NCBI GenBank assembly: GCA_018830925.1
Contig: JAHJRK010000021.1
Span: 1-22,504 of the forward strand
Source of the DNA: Pseudomonadota bacterium
Lineage (GTDB): Bacteria > Desulfobacterota > Desulfobacteria > Desulfobacterales > RPRI01
Reading direction: 5' to 3'
Length of the DNA: 22,504 nucleotides
Every line of letters begins with the position of its first letter. Position 1 is the stretch's first letter. The translations under genes and the position numbers were made by a program. The notes under the pieces were generated by a model. The model worked only from the letters and a program-made list of their open reading frames with translations. It searched no databases and had not been told where the DNA came from. Below, one piece after another: positions 14,100 to 21,182 of the stretch.

Positions 14100-14234
14100 C
14101 GGATCGGTGTCAGGGCGCTGGATTATTCCGGGACTGATGTTGCGCAGTATCTTGGTGTAACTAACTCTTGCTTGACGCGGTTGATATCCGCAGAGGGGAA
14201 ACAGGATATAGATGACATGAATTTAGAGTTGTGA
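14100..14234 (+). pseudogene. Fragment: C-terminal tail of a REP-associated tyrosine transposase
   Basis: The frame ending at TGA 14232-14234 contains ALDYSGTDVAQYLGVTNSCL and then TRLISAEGK. This matches the helix-turn-helix tail found on REP-type (TnpA-REP, Y1 family) transposases. The catalytic HUH/Tyr domain is absent. It lies in a different frame from the adjoining RadC fragment, so the join is a recombination scar. Confidence 0.65.
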
Positions 14235-14476
14235 ACGTTTTGCACGAACGTTATACCTACCCAAAAGATGGCAGGATGTATTTTACTACTCTGGTCAAAG
14301 GTAATCGCCTTGCCGACAGATACCTTGAAACCTTAGCAAAAGGGGGTAAATTGGTTTCCAGATCCATGGAAGATCATCAAACAGTTTTTAATCAACTTGG
14401 CATGCCCGTAAAATATGATATCAATGGCAATATGGCATCTATTTGCTGCGATATCTGTTCACTCAAAACTATTTGA
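14231..14476 (+). other. Unrecognised open frame, possible truncated gene
   Basis: An 81-codon frame from a GTG contains YTYPKDGRMYFTTLVKGN, then LADRYLETLAKGG and DHQTVFNQLGMPVKYD, which look like real protein. The last 4 codons run into repeat R2, so the natural C-terminus has probably been lost. No ribosome site is seen and I do not recognise the family. Confidence 0.3.
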
Positions 14477-14534
14477 TAAAATAAGTAAAACATGGTTTTT
14501 TTATCGCAATTTTACATTTTTTTCAGTCGGTTCG
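14466..14534 (+). repeat. Dispersed repeat R2, copy 2
   Basis: This is the counterpart of 12953-13018 in the same orientation. Here it is followed 30 bp later by aat copy C, whereas copy 1 follows vapBC. An extra T in the poly-T run shifts the frame relative to copy 1. Confidence 0.75.
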
Positions 14535-14564
14535 AAGGAACTTCAGAAGTTGTGTCCCAAGCAC

Positions 14565-14671
14565 CCGGTCATCTCAAACGCTTCGGGGCAAGAGAAATTC
14601 CAAGAAGCCTTTTTTTAAAGCAGTTGAAGAAATCTCTTGAGTCGCCCACGCTGAAAAGGAAATGGGGGTGA
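14565..14671 (+). pseudogene. Truncated duplicate of the aat 3' end (copy C)
   Basis: About 35 codons in frame with aat, GHLKRFGAREIPRSLFLKQL through PTLKRKWG and a TGA at 14669-14671. Of the three copies it has the simplest ending. It is followed directly by the vapC-flank repeat with only 9 bases between. I take it to be the best model of the ancestral aat 3' junction (inference). Confidence 0.88.
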
Positions 14672-14680
14672 TAGGCTTAA

Positions 14681-14757
14681 AGGGGTTATTCCATTTCGGA
14701 ATTTCCTATGCAATACTTTCAAATCCAGAAAACGGCAGCGCTGGATTCGGTGAAGGG
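14681..14757 (-). pseudogene. vapC 3'-end remnant and flank repeat, copy 2
   Basis: 14681-14739 matches 12185-12243 at 53 of 59 positions. On the minus strand it encodes FTESSAAVFWI and a stop (14721-14719), against TEARAAVFWL in the intact vapC. The rest of the toxin and the antitoxin are missing beyond about 14757. It is a stump facing aat copy C. Confidence 0.8.
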
Positions 14758-14998
14758 GGGAATGTATTTGGCGACAAGGGACTAGGTGGGATTTGATGGG
14801 ACTTATTGCGCACGAATGGTGTACCTGTGATGGACTAAATGGCTTGATATTACATAGAATTAAATAGGCTGGAAAATTTTGGCCGCGCGGAAAAATATGC
14901 AATAAAACACAAATTTAAAACGGCGACTATCTTTTTCAAAAACCCCATAAATAAAAACACAATCGGCTACAAAATATTTAGCGGTACCGCTGACTTTT
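14758..14998. other. Gene-free stretch between the aat/TA patchwork and the minus-strand block
   Basis: No convincing gene, RNA or repeat is seen on either strand. The sequence turns AT-rich after about 14890. A short palindrome AGCGGTACCGCT lies at 14981-14992. It probably contains the boundary between two separately acquired segments. Confidence 0.4.
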
Positions 14999-15041
14999 TC
15001 ACCTGTCTTCGGACGAATAAAGTCCGGCGGCCTGGTTAGGC
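14999..15041 (-). other. Possible attC half-site
   Basis: The segment ends in GTTAGGC (15035-15041), which fits the integron core GTTRRRY, 18 bases from the stop of the next gene. A CGGAC/GTCCG hairpin lies within. The opposite core (RYYYAAC) is not found at the left end, so at best this is a degenerate or half site. Confidence 0.25.
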
Positions 15042-15058
15042 ATCCCTTGAATTTCTAT

Positions 15059-15340
15059 TCATGTTTTCTTTGACCGGTAGAATGCCCTATTTCCGGTGTT
15101 ATTGTATTCGACAAGTTTGTCATCTTCCAGAATTCGGGCAACGATTCCGAAAAGCCACCCTGTTGCGCCTTGTTGCTCGTTAGCATTCGGCACAGCATTA
15201 AGATTTAGGCCGAGAGAGTCTTTGATGTATATTGCCGGAACCCATCTGTCTTTGTACTCATTTTCGTTCGCCTTTATAAATTCGTAAACTTCGTAGGCTA
15301 TCAAGTTCACTAGGCTATGAATTGCGTCTTTCCGATTCAT
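15059..15340 (-). CDS. Small conserved protein of unknown function
   Basis: The 93-residue soluble protein starts at an ATG preceded by AAAAAGGAGAAC. It contains EYKDRWVPAIYIKDSLGLNL, then NAVPNANEQQGATGWLF and a short basic end (NRAFYRS). The pattern of a helical N-terminus, a WVPA.YIK strand and a GWLF helix is one I associate with small hypothetical proteins of mobile DNA, possibly a winged-helix fold (inference). No catalytic motif is seen. It is the last gene of the minus-strand block, with attC-like palindromes on both sides. Confidence 0.65.
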   Translation of the reverse strand: MNRKDAIHSLVNLIAYEVYEFIKANENEYKDRWVPAIYIKDSLGLNLNAVPNANEQQGATGWLFGIVARILEDDKLVEYNNTGNRAFYRSKKT

Positions 15341-15371
15341 CTTTTGTTCTCCTTTTTATAGTTACTTCCAT

Positions 15372-15461
15372 GCCCAACGAGTTAAATAACCCGTTGGCGC
15401 AACCAGAAAGACATAAACCAAACCACGCTTATTGCCAGTCGGGTTGATTTGGGTGTTATGT
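15372..15461 (-). other. attC-like palindrome 1
   Basis: The ends are GCCCAAC (15372-15378, fits RYYYAAC) and GTTATGT (15455-15461, GTT core kept but not RRRY). The arms pair imperfectly: AAAT, AACCCG and TGGC of the left arm match the right arm with single-base bulges. Integron attC sites have this plan of imperfect arms with extrahelical bases. It lies 50 bases beyond the stop of the 224-residue membrane protein. Confidence 0.4.
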
Positions 15462-15510
15462 ATATTAATTTATTTTCGGATAGCTTTGAAGTTATTATCA
15501 AAACGAATGA

Positions 15511-16185
15511 TCATAAGAGATCCGAAGGTGGAAGCTGTTTATTATTTATTTCTGCAAGTTTTCTTAATTGGTGGATAATGTTAGAAAAGTCACTTTCCGA
15601 TGCGATCAGTGCAAAGTCTTGAATGAACTGTTTCTCTTCAACGTCTTTGAAATAGGGTCCACAAATACTCATACATTGTTCGAAATAATTTATCGCCGAC
15701 GAAATGAACATATATCTGATATAGTTATAAGCCATAAAAATGAAACCGGCGCAGCTTAAGAGTAGTTGAAACAAATACAGTTCTTTTAATGACTCCTTTT
15801 CCATTTGAGAAAGCTTCGCCGATGCCATTTCTGGGGAGACTTTTGCCAACTGCTCGATGGCAGCTAACTGGGCTTGCATTCTCCGCTCGCCTGCCTCTGT
15901 ATAGCTCGCAAAATTATAACCCACTAAGAGACAAAAAATGAAGGGTAATAGACTCATAAAAAATAGAGCTATTTTATACGGTGCACGCTTCGCTATTTGC
16001 GCAAAGAGTTTTCTTTCAGCAGATTTTATGCCGAAGGTCAATATTCTTAAAGACAGTGATGCTAATCTCGTAAGCATGGGCTTTAGTACTGATTCCCAAA
16101 TGCCAGTACCTAAGGCACCTAAGAGAAGTGCGAGAACAATGTAAATCACCCATGATAAAAAACCATTAGGTAACATAGAATTCAT
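15511..16185 (-). CDS. Unrecognised multi-pass membrane protein
   Basis: The 224-residue product starts after GGAGG with 7-base spacing. Hydrophobic segments lie near residues 10-30, 70-90 and 137-160, giving three likely membrane spans. Between spans 2 and 3 is an amphipathic, glutamine- and glutamate-rich helix (ERRMQAQLAAIEQLAKV). The C-terminal 60 residues are soluble and helical. I recognise no family. Flanking palindromes on both sides suggest it could be a gene cassette. Confidence 0.6.
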   Translation of the reverse strand: MNSMLPNGFLSWVIYIVLALLLGALGTGIWESVLKPMLTRLASLSLRILTFGIKSAERKLFAQIAKRAPYKIALFFMSLLPFIFCLLVGYNFASYTEAGERRMQAQLAAIEQLAKVSPEMASAKLSQMEKESLKELYLFQLLLSCAGFIFMAYNYIRYMFISSAINYFEQCMSICGPYFKDVEEKQFIQDFALIASESDFSNIIHQLRKLAEINNKQLPPSDLL

Positions 16186-16222
16186 TCTGACGCCTCCGTC
16201 GTAAATTTATATTTTTATTGCT

Positions 16223-16285
16223 GCATAACGCGCGGTTTCGCCGGCACGGGGCTTATCCGTGTCCGTGTGTAAATCGTTGTTATGG
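16223..16285 (-). other. attC-like palindrome 2
   Basis: GCATAAC (16223-16229) is nearly the reverse complement of GTTATGG (16279-16285). The arms go on to pair through CG, TTT and CGG.CACGG around a short centre at GCTTAT, with unpaired bases on one side. Total length is 63 bp, within the range of integron attC sites, and it starts 8 bases beyond the stop of the neighbouring lipoprotein gene. The core deviates from RYYYAAC/GTTRRRY at one or two positions each. Confidence 0.42.
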
Positions 16286-16292
16286 CCGCACA

Positions 16293-16793
16293 TTATTCCT
16301 TTAACACTCTTCTACGCTGTTCTTCATATTCCTGATCGGAAAGCAGGCCTTCGCTTTTCAATTGATTCAGCTCTCTAAGTTTTTCGGTCAGCGTTCTTTT
16401 GTCCTTGTTAGTATCAGAGATGGCGATAGGGACTGGAGATGGACTTTCTTTAGTCTTTTTGTATGCCGTCCCATTGATCTGATAAGTATTAACGTAGCAG
16501 TTATACGTTTGGTGTGGTTCTTTGATGACCATGATTTGAACGTAATCCGCGCCCATCTGTGCTGCTTTGTTCCTGATGTTTGTAACGGCCCCTTCGTAGG
16601 TGCCCATTCGGCCAAAGGCACCGCAGCCGCTTCCATTCAGACCGGTAACCGGGCCGATCTGTGTAAAGTTATCTGCGGGGTCACCTTTGCCGACTGTCAC
16701 CCGCTCGGCTTCTGGCATCAAGACCACTCGTCGGGAGGCACAGCCACAGAGAATAATCAGCAAGGCAATAGTAAGCAGTTTATATTTCGTCAT
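16293..16793 (-). CDS. DUF4156-like lipoprotein with C-terminal SHOCT motif
   Basis: I chose the ATG at 16793, which gives MTKYKLLTIALLIILCGC, a lipoprotein signal with lipidated Cys18; an upstream ATG (16847) would bury it. The mature part follows DUF4156: RVVLMPEAERVTV, a Cys-containing loop (GSGCGAFG), then IRNKAAQMGADYVQIM. The last 33 residues, with LRELNQLKSEGLLSDQEYEE, form a SHOCT oligomerisation motif. The start lies inside the end of the upstream nuclease-like gene (14-base overlap), so the two are co-translated. The leader DNA resembles that of the lipoprotein at 18630-19052. The function is unknown. Confidence 0.75.
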   Translation of the reverse strand: MTKYKLLTIALLIILCGCASRRVVLMPEAERVTVGKGDPADNFTQIGPVTGLNGSGCGAFGRMGTYEGAVTNIRNKAAQMGADYVQIMVIKEPHQTYNCYVNTYQINGTAYKKTKESPSPVPIAISDTNKDKRTLTEKLRELNQLKSEGLLSDQEYEEQRRRVLKE

Positions 16794-17622
16794 GCTTAAT
16801 TTCTTGTACGCCTCCTGGCATATGATCAGAATCGGTTTTCGTTTCAACGACGGCTGGGCTTGTTGCCTGGACTTTCACTTTAGGCTTTGAGACTGTTTTT
16901 AATGATTTTTTAAGAAAATCCATTGCTTGTTTAGCATCATCGCTTTCGACAACTTCTCTTTTTAAAACCTCATTCTGTAGAATCGCTTTCAAATAATCAT
17001 CTTCAATTTTAATTGATGAACTTATGCGCCTAAGCTCCTTTTTTATAGCCTGAAGCAATGGCGGGCTGAGGATGATGGCAGCCAATGAAAATTTACTTGT
17101 CGCTTGTTGCTGCTGACAAAATGCAGCCATCGATGAAGAAGTGAAACCCTCTCTGCTTAAATTGCCAAAACTTTCAATAATCTGAGTGTTTTTAGGATTT
17201 ACATTAAGAAGATCGACTTCATAGATTAAAACCTTGTCGACCGGTTGGCGAAACTGAATTTTATAAACCTGCCAAACGATCCCGTTCGTTAAAATAACCC
17301 ATTCTACGCCCTGATTTGCGCCATAATCAATCGCCTGCTTGACGTGAAAATCTTTTAAAGCGACACCAACGGCCTTCGCTTCTATTAAAAAACGAACCTC
17401 TAGGCCGACCTTAACGGCGAGATCCACATACGTACTTCTTATTGCGAACTCAGTTGTGATTTCAACATACTTCTTATAACCAAAAATATCCGCAAGCATG
17501 TCGGCGATGATTACAACGGTGTCTGACTCATTAATATCCCGATTTTTCGCTTCAGTCAAAACTCCCTGGTATCGCTTTAACTGCTGAACGATTCTTTCCG
17601 CCACTTTCTTGGATATCGCCAT
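16780..17622 (-). CDS. Stand-alone HsdR-N-type PD-(D/E)XK protein
   Basis: The 280-residue protein's N-terminal half matches the nuclease domain at the start of type I restriction HsdR subunits. D67 is in YVDLAV, E81-x-K83 in FLIEAKA, and QAIDYGANQGVEWVILTNG carries the conserved glutamine and the TNG turn before W.VY. The acidic and lysine residues of the active site are therefore present. No helicase motor follows; the second half (about 170-280) is helical with a low-complexity KPKVKVQATSP tail. A ribosome site AAAGGAG precedes the ATG. Such single-domain proteins occur near defence and mobile genes, but function is unproven. It is co-translated with a lipoprotein, an odd pairing for a nuclease. 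Confidence 0.8.
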   Translation of the reverse strand: MAISKKVAERIVQQLKRYQGVLTEAKNRDINESDTVVIIADMLADIFGYKKYVEITTEFAIRSTYVDLAVKVGLEVRFLIEAKAVGVALKDFHVKQAIDYGANQGVEWVILTNGIVWQVYKIQFRQPVDKVLIYEVDLLNVNPKNTQIIESFGNLSREGFTSSSMAAFCQQQQATSKFSLAAIILSPPLLQAIKKELRRISSSIKIEDDYLKAILQNEVLKREVVESDDAKQAMDFLKKSLKTVSKPKVKVQATSPAVVETKTDSDHMPGGVQEIKHDEI

Positions 17623-17681
17623 AACACGCTCCTTTTGTAAGCAGGTTATATAAATTGATTCGAATCACACCATAAACGCAA

Positions 17682-18482
17682 TTACCTTTTCCCATCGGCA
17701 CTTATTTCATCTAATTTACTTTCTTTTAATGAAACTTCATAAACACCACGATCATCTGTTAGTAATCTTGTAATCGCGTAGAAACACGAATATTGTTGAG
17801 CTTTGTTGTCCATGTCCCGATAATCTACAGTCAGCTTTACTACTAAGGCTGTTTTGTATCCCTCTACCATATTATCGAAGTCCTTTTTGTCTATATAACG
17901 CATAAAGACTTCAATTTCTTGTTGTGGCAATACTGCCATAACAGTATTGCTCTTCGATTTTGGGATCGCCTCCCATTTTGTTATATCAATCTTATTCTTC
18001 TCAATAATTGTAAATATTGCATCGCTCCAGCTTAGTGTGGTTTTTTTTGAAACGTAATTCCCATAATTCTTTATAACTGAAGTTATTTTAACTACTTCAA
18101 CAAAGTCTTTACCTTTTTTAGTTCTTTTGGTTGATTCGTCAGGATCCTTAACTGCCCTGAGTTCTTTAACTGCACAGAAGGGTTGGTTAAGTATTTGAGT
18201 TAATTCTATTTGATTTTGTGTCAATGATAGTTGTTTTTGGATTAATATTATTTGATTCTGAAAAAATATAAGGTTCTTGTATAATACAACGAGAGTGATG
18301 ATGCTAACAACGAGAGTTATGGCAGGAATAATATGATTCCATTTATGAATAAATTCACGTACTACCCAACCATAGTGGCTAATTTTTGAGGATTGTTTAT
18401 TAATTTTCTTCGCTGTCGCCGAACCAGAGGAAGACGGCGGCGCTGGTTTTGGAGGTACGATCTCGCTATTGTTTTCAGGCAT
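17682..18482 (-). CDS. Single-span membrane protein with coiled coil, unknown function
   Basis: The 266-residue product starts at an ATG after GGAG with 7-base spacing. Residues 1-45 are polar and proline-rich (PPKPAPPSSS). A membrane span follows (IIPAITLVVSIITLVVLY), then a short coiled coil with Q-rich heptads (QNQIILIQKQLSLTQNQIEL). A strand-rich soluble domain of about 160 residues (VVKITSVIKNYGNYVSKK, VVKLTVDYRDMDNKAQQY) completes it. This layout is common among uncharacterised bacterial proteins. I cannot assign a role; it lies 60 bp upstream of the nuclease-like gene and is probably co-transcribed. Confidence 0.65.
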   Translation of the reverse strand: MPENNSEIVPPKPAPPSSSGSATAKKINKQSSKISHYGWVVREFIHKWNHIIPAITLVVSIITLVVLYKNLIFFQNQIILIQKQLSLTQNQIELTQILNQPFCAVKELRAVKDPDESTKRTKKGKDFVEVVKITSVIKNYGNYVSKKTTLSWSDAIFTIIEKNKIDITKWEAIPKSKSNTVMAVLPQQEIEVFMRYIDKKDFDNMVEGYKTALVVKLTVDYRDMDNKAQQYSCFYAITRLLTDDRGVYEVSLKESKLDEISADGKR

Positions 18483-18629
18483 TTGTTGGCTCCAACTATT
18501 CCCTCATTACAATCCAGCTGAGAAGTACATTTACATCTTTTTATTAAATAGCTATCTTTCAATATCCCTGCTGAACCAGATTACCTTGCCGTTGATCTGG
18601 AACTGGTCGAGATCGGCGTCGATCCGACC

Positions 18630-19052
18630 TTATCCTGATACGACAAAAGAATAATCAATAGACACTGAGTCAAAAGGCTTGGTTTTAAACGTCAAATTCA
18701 ACGGGATATTGTTTTGTAGATTATCGCTTGAAATTAAAAAAGAAACGACATCAACAACAACACCGTTATTGGCAAAAATAAAATAAAAAGTGCTTTTATC
18801 AACCTCAAAGTTGGAAAATGATTTTATACTGACAGGCTCAATATGACCATTTATTGAACACTCGCTGGTAACGGCATTATAATTAATCTCAAAGTCGTAT
18901 TTCAGATGTTCTGTTATAATTACACACGATTTAGAAAAAGCATAAGTGTGACACCAAAAGGGACCTGTGGTACGAACAGGTAAGCCTATATATGGATGCG
19001 CGCAGGCAGAGAGAATGAGGAGTAAGGCAATAAAAAGCAGTTTATATCGCAT
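18630..19052 (-). CDS. Small lipoprotein of unknown function
   Basis: The 140-residue product follows AAAAAGGAGG. The leader MRYKLLFIALLLILSAC gives lipidated Cys17. The mature domain contains two further cysteines (WCHTYAF.KSC, plus SECS) and alternating hydrophobic strands typical of a beta-sandwich. I do not recognise the family. Leader-coding DNA 19003-19047 matches 16741-16785 of the other lipoprotein at 37 of 45 positions without gaps, while the mature parts are unrelated. It is the first gene of the minus-strand block, with the group II intron about 110 bp upstream. Confidence 0.65.
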   Translation of the reverse strand: MRYKLLFIALLLILSACAHPYIGLPVRTTGPFWCHTYAFSKSCVIITEHLKYDFEINYNAVTSECSINGHIEPVSIKSFSNFEVDKSTFYFIFANNGVVVDVVSFLISSDNLQNNIPLNLTFKTKPFDSVSIDYSFVVSG

Positions 19053-19652
19053 CGTTACCTCCTTTTTATAAGAGCATGACCCACCCTATTATAATCACAT
19101 CATAAAAGCAACTACGTTTCCGGATCGCCGGTGCCAGGGGGGGTACACGGGGACGCCCAGTGCGCCGGGATAAACCGGCATAGAGTAGAGAATGAAAGAG
19201 TCTTACATGAAAGGAGTAGCTGAACCATCATGGCCCCGAGTCATGCGCGGGTATTCGTGAGGGTATTCGTGAAGCGTTGACAGGGGGAAACGCAGGCCAG
19301 CCATAGAGCTCCGAAATCACCTCAACCGGGGTGCCGACCTTGTTGGACGATGGGGAAGGTAAAACGATGCATCACGTCAGGCAGCGAGTTATGCATCGAC
19401 CCCGCGGAGTCAAAGACCCTGAGCATGCGTGGACACTCTATGCACGAGAACCGGGAGATCTCAGCGGCATCCATTGTAATTGGATGGATCGGTCGGGGAA
19501 AGCGAACAGCATATAAGCCCGGCATGAACGCTGCTGAGAAGTCGGACACTGGCATAATACCAGTGAAGGAGTCGAACAAGAACGAGTGAAATCGTTGGCG
19601 GAGGCTCTGGAGGGAAGGCCGGTGGCCGACGGGAATTCTGGAAAGGACGACT

Positions 19653-21023
19653 GTGACCTGTACACAGCGGCAGGGGAAAACATTGCATGGACTAGACAGA
19701 ATACGTGAAGCTGCAAAAAGGGACAAGAAGACCCGCTTCACCGCCCTGATGCACCATATTACCATCGAACACCTGCGGAAAAGCTACATCGGACTTAATC
19801 GAAATGCTGTCTCCGGGGTGGACGATGTGACTTGGCGTCAGTACGGTGAAGACCTGGAAAAGCGACTGGCAAATCTGCATGAACGCATCCATAATGGGAC
19901 CTATCGGGCCAAACCCTCCAAGCGAATCTATGTTCCGAAGCCGGACGGCAGACAACGACCAATCGGTATAGCCGCATTGGAAGACAAGATAGCCGAGATG
20001 GCAGTGGTGACCATACTGAACCGGATATATGAAGAAGAATTTCTGGGATTCAGTTACGGATTCCGCCCGGAGAGAAGCCCGCATAGAGCCTTGGACGCGA
20101 TTTATGTAGGTATAACCAAACGCAAGGTCAACTGGGTGCTGGAAGTGGACATCCGAAGTTTCTTTGACAATCTCGATCACGGATGGCTACTGAAGTTTCT
20201 GGGACACCATATTGCCGATTCCAGGATACTGCGTCTGATTCGGAAATGGCTTAGAGCCGGAGTATCCGAAGAAGGCCAGTGGTCTCCGACAACCAAAGGG
20301 ACTCCACAAGGATCGGTTATTTCACCACTCTTGGCCAATATATACCTGCATTATGTATTCGACCTGTGGGTAGACAAGTGGAGAAAGACCGAAGCCGGAG
20401 GGGAGATAGTGGTTGTGCGGTATGCCGATGATTTTGTCATGGGATTCCAGCACAAGGAAGAAGCTACGAGGTTCCAAGGCGAATTAGAGGAACGCTTGGC
20501 AACTTTTGGACTGGAGATCAACCATGACAAGACCCGCCTGATCGAGTTTGGCCGGTTTGCGGAATCAAACCGGAAGGAACGCGGAGAAAGCAAGCCGGAA
20601 ACATTCGAATTCTTGGGGTTTACGCACATTTGTTCCAAGAACCCCAAGACCGGATATTTTATGATCCGGCGCAAGATCAGCGGAAAGAGGATGCGCAGGA
20701 AGATAAAGGAAGTAGGTAAGACACTCCGTAAATGGATGCATGAACCGATTCGGGAGCAGGGCCAATGGCTCCGGTCGGTCGTGCAGGGCTACTTCAATTA
20801 TTTTGCGGTTCCTGGAAACAGGAGCAGTCTGGATGAATTTCGTACGGAGGTGAACAAGGCTTGGTTCCGAATCTTAAGGAAGAGGAGCCAGAAAGCCCGA
20901 AAGCTTACGTGGGAGAAATTCAAGAAACACGTGAAAGACTGGATACCGACCGCGAAAGTGCTGCATCCCCACCCTTGGCAAAGACTTTGCGTCACGACCG
21001 GCGGCAAGAGCCCGGTGCAGTAA
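19653..21023 (+). CDS. ltrA: Group II intron reverse transcriptase/maturase
   Basis: The 456-residue protein copies the intron RNA into DNA at the target and helps the RNA fold and splice. The start is a GTG with AAAGGA upstream. The order is an N-terminal RT-0 region (NAVSGVDDVTW), then fingers (RPIGIAALEDKIAEM, FGFRPERS-like block SYGFRPERSPHRAL), palm with GTPQGSVISPLLANIYL and the catalytic YADD at 257-260, thumb, and maturase region GIIM (GQWLRSVVQGYFNYFAVPGN). The protein ends PHPWQRLCVTTGGKSPVQ with no HNH endonuclease domain. The element would thus rely on single-stranded DNA or replication-fork targets. The stop TAA lies inside domain V. The gene looks intact and active. Confidence 0.94.
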   Translation: MTCTQRQGKTLHGLDRIREAAKRDKKTRFTALMHHITIEHLRKSYIGLNRNAVSGVDDVTWRQYGEDLEKRLANLHERIHNGTYRAKPSKRIYVPKPDGRQRPIGIAALEDKIAEMAVVTILNRIYEEEFLGFSYGFRPERSPHRALDAIYVGITKRKVNWVLEVDIRSFFDNLDHGWLLKFLGHHIADSRILRLIRKWLRAGVSEEGQWSPTTKGTPQGSVISPLLANIYLHYVFDLWVDKWRKTEAGGEIVVVRYADDFVMGFQHKEEATRFQGELEERLATFGLEINHDKTRLIEFGRFAESNRKERGESKPETFEFLGFTHICSKNPKTGYFMIRRKISGKRMRRKIKEVGKTLRKWMHEPIREQGQWLRSVVQGYFNYFAVPGNRSSLDEFRTEVNKAWFRILRKRSQKARKLTWEKFKKHVKDWIPTAKVLHPHPWQRLCVTTGGKSPVQ

Positions 21024-21080
21024 TGCTGCACGCCGGGATCTGTGCAGGGAGTAGTCGGTAACGACTGCCTCTACTGCGAC
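21008..21080 (+). ncRNA. Group II intron domains V and VI
   Basis: Domain V begins GAGC at 21008 (catalytic AGC triad) and ends GGGATC at 21040, 33 nt. CCCGG pairs CCGGG, and the upper GCAG/CTGC stem carries the loop that contains the RT stop codon. Domain VI follows: CAG+GGAG (from about 21045) pairs with CTC+T/CTG around a GTAA tetraloop. A single A at 21073 is left unpaired as the likely branch point, 7 bases before the 3' splice site. The AGC triad excludes the CGC-type (class C) introns. Confidence 0.75.
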
Positions 21081-21182
21081 TGAAATTATGCGTTTCTACA
21101 TTTTTAAACGTGTAATATGAAAAGCGAATAGGGGGCCCTTTACATCTAAAGTTCATTATCTGAATGTATAATGATATCAGAT

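Larger units (their letters stand above)
19160..21080 (+). mobile_element. Group II intron with reverse transcriptase
   Basis: The left boundary is set at GTGCG (19160-19164), the GUGYG consensus, followed by a CCGG..CCGG hairpin. About 490 bp of structured RNA (domains I-IV) precedes the reverse transcriptase gene. Domain V is at 21008-21040 and domain VI, with a bulged A at 21073, ends at GAC 21080, giving a 3' end in AC. Total is about 1.92 kb. It is inserted opposite to the adjacent minus-strand genes. The 5' exon edge carries TACACGGGGACG, a sequence I associate with REP-transposase loci, and a REP-transposase tail lies just downstream. Boundaries are inferred from consensus, not from an empty site. 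Confidence 0.85.

Noticed and set aside
14615..14902. Minus-strand 95-codon frame over aat copy C and the vapC stump
   Set aside because: It crosses relics of genes known to be in other frames, and no family features are seen.
10496..19159. An integrase or integron integrase driving the island
   Set aside because: No tyrosine or serine recombinase motif was found in any frame; only transposase tails without catalytic domains are present.
19322..19765. Open frames on both strands in the 5' part of the group II intron
   Set aside because: This is the structured RNA region (domains I-IV) before the reverse transcriptase; the frames have odd composition and no ribosome sites.
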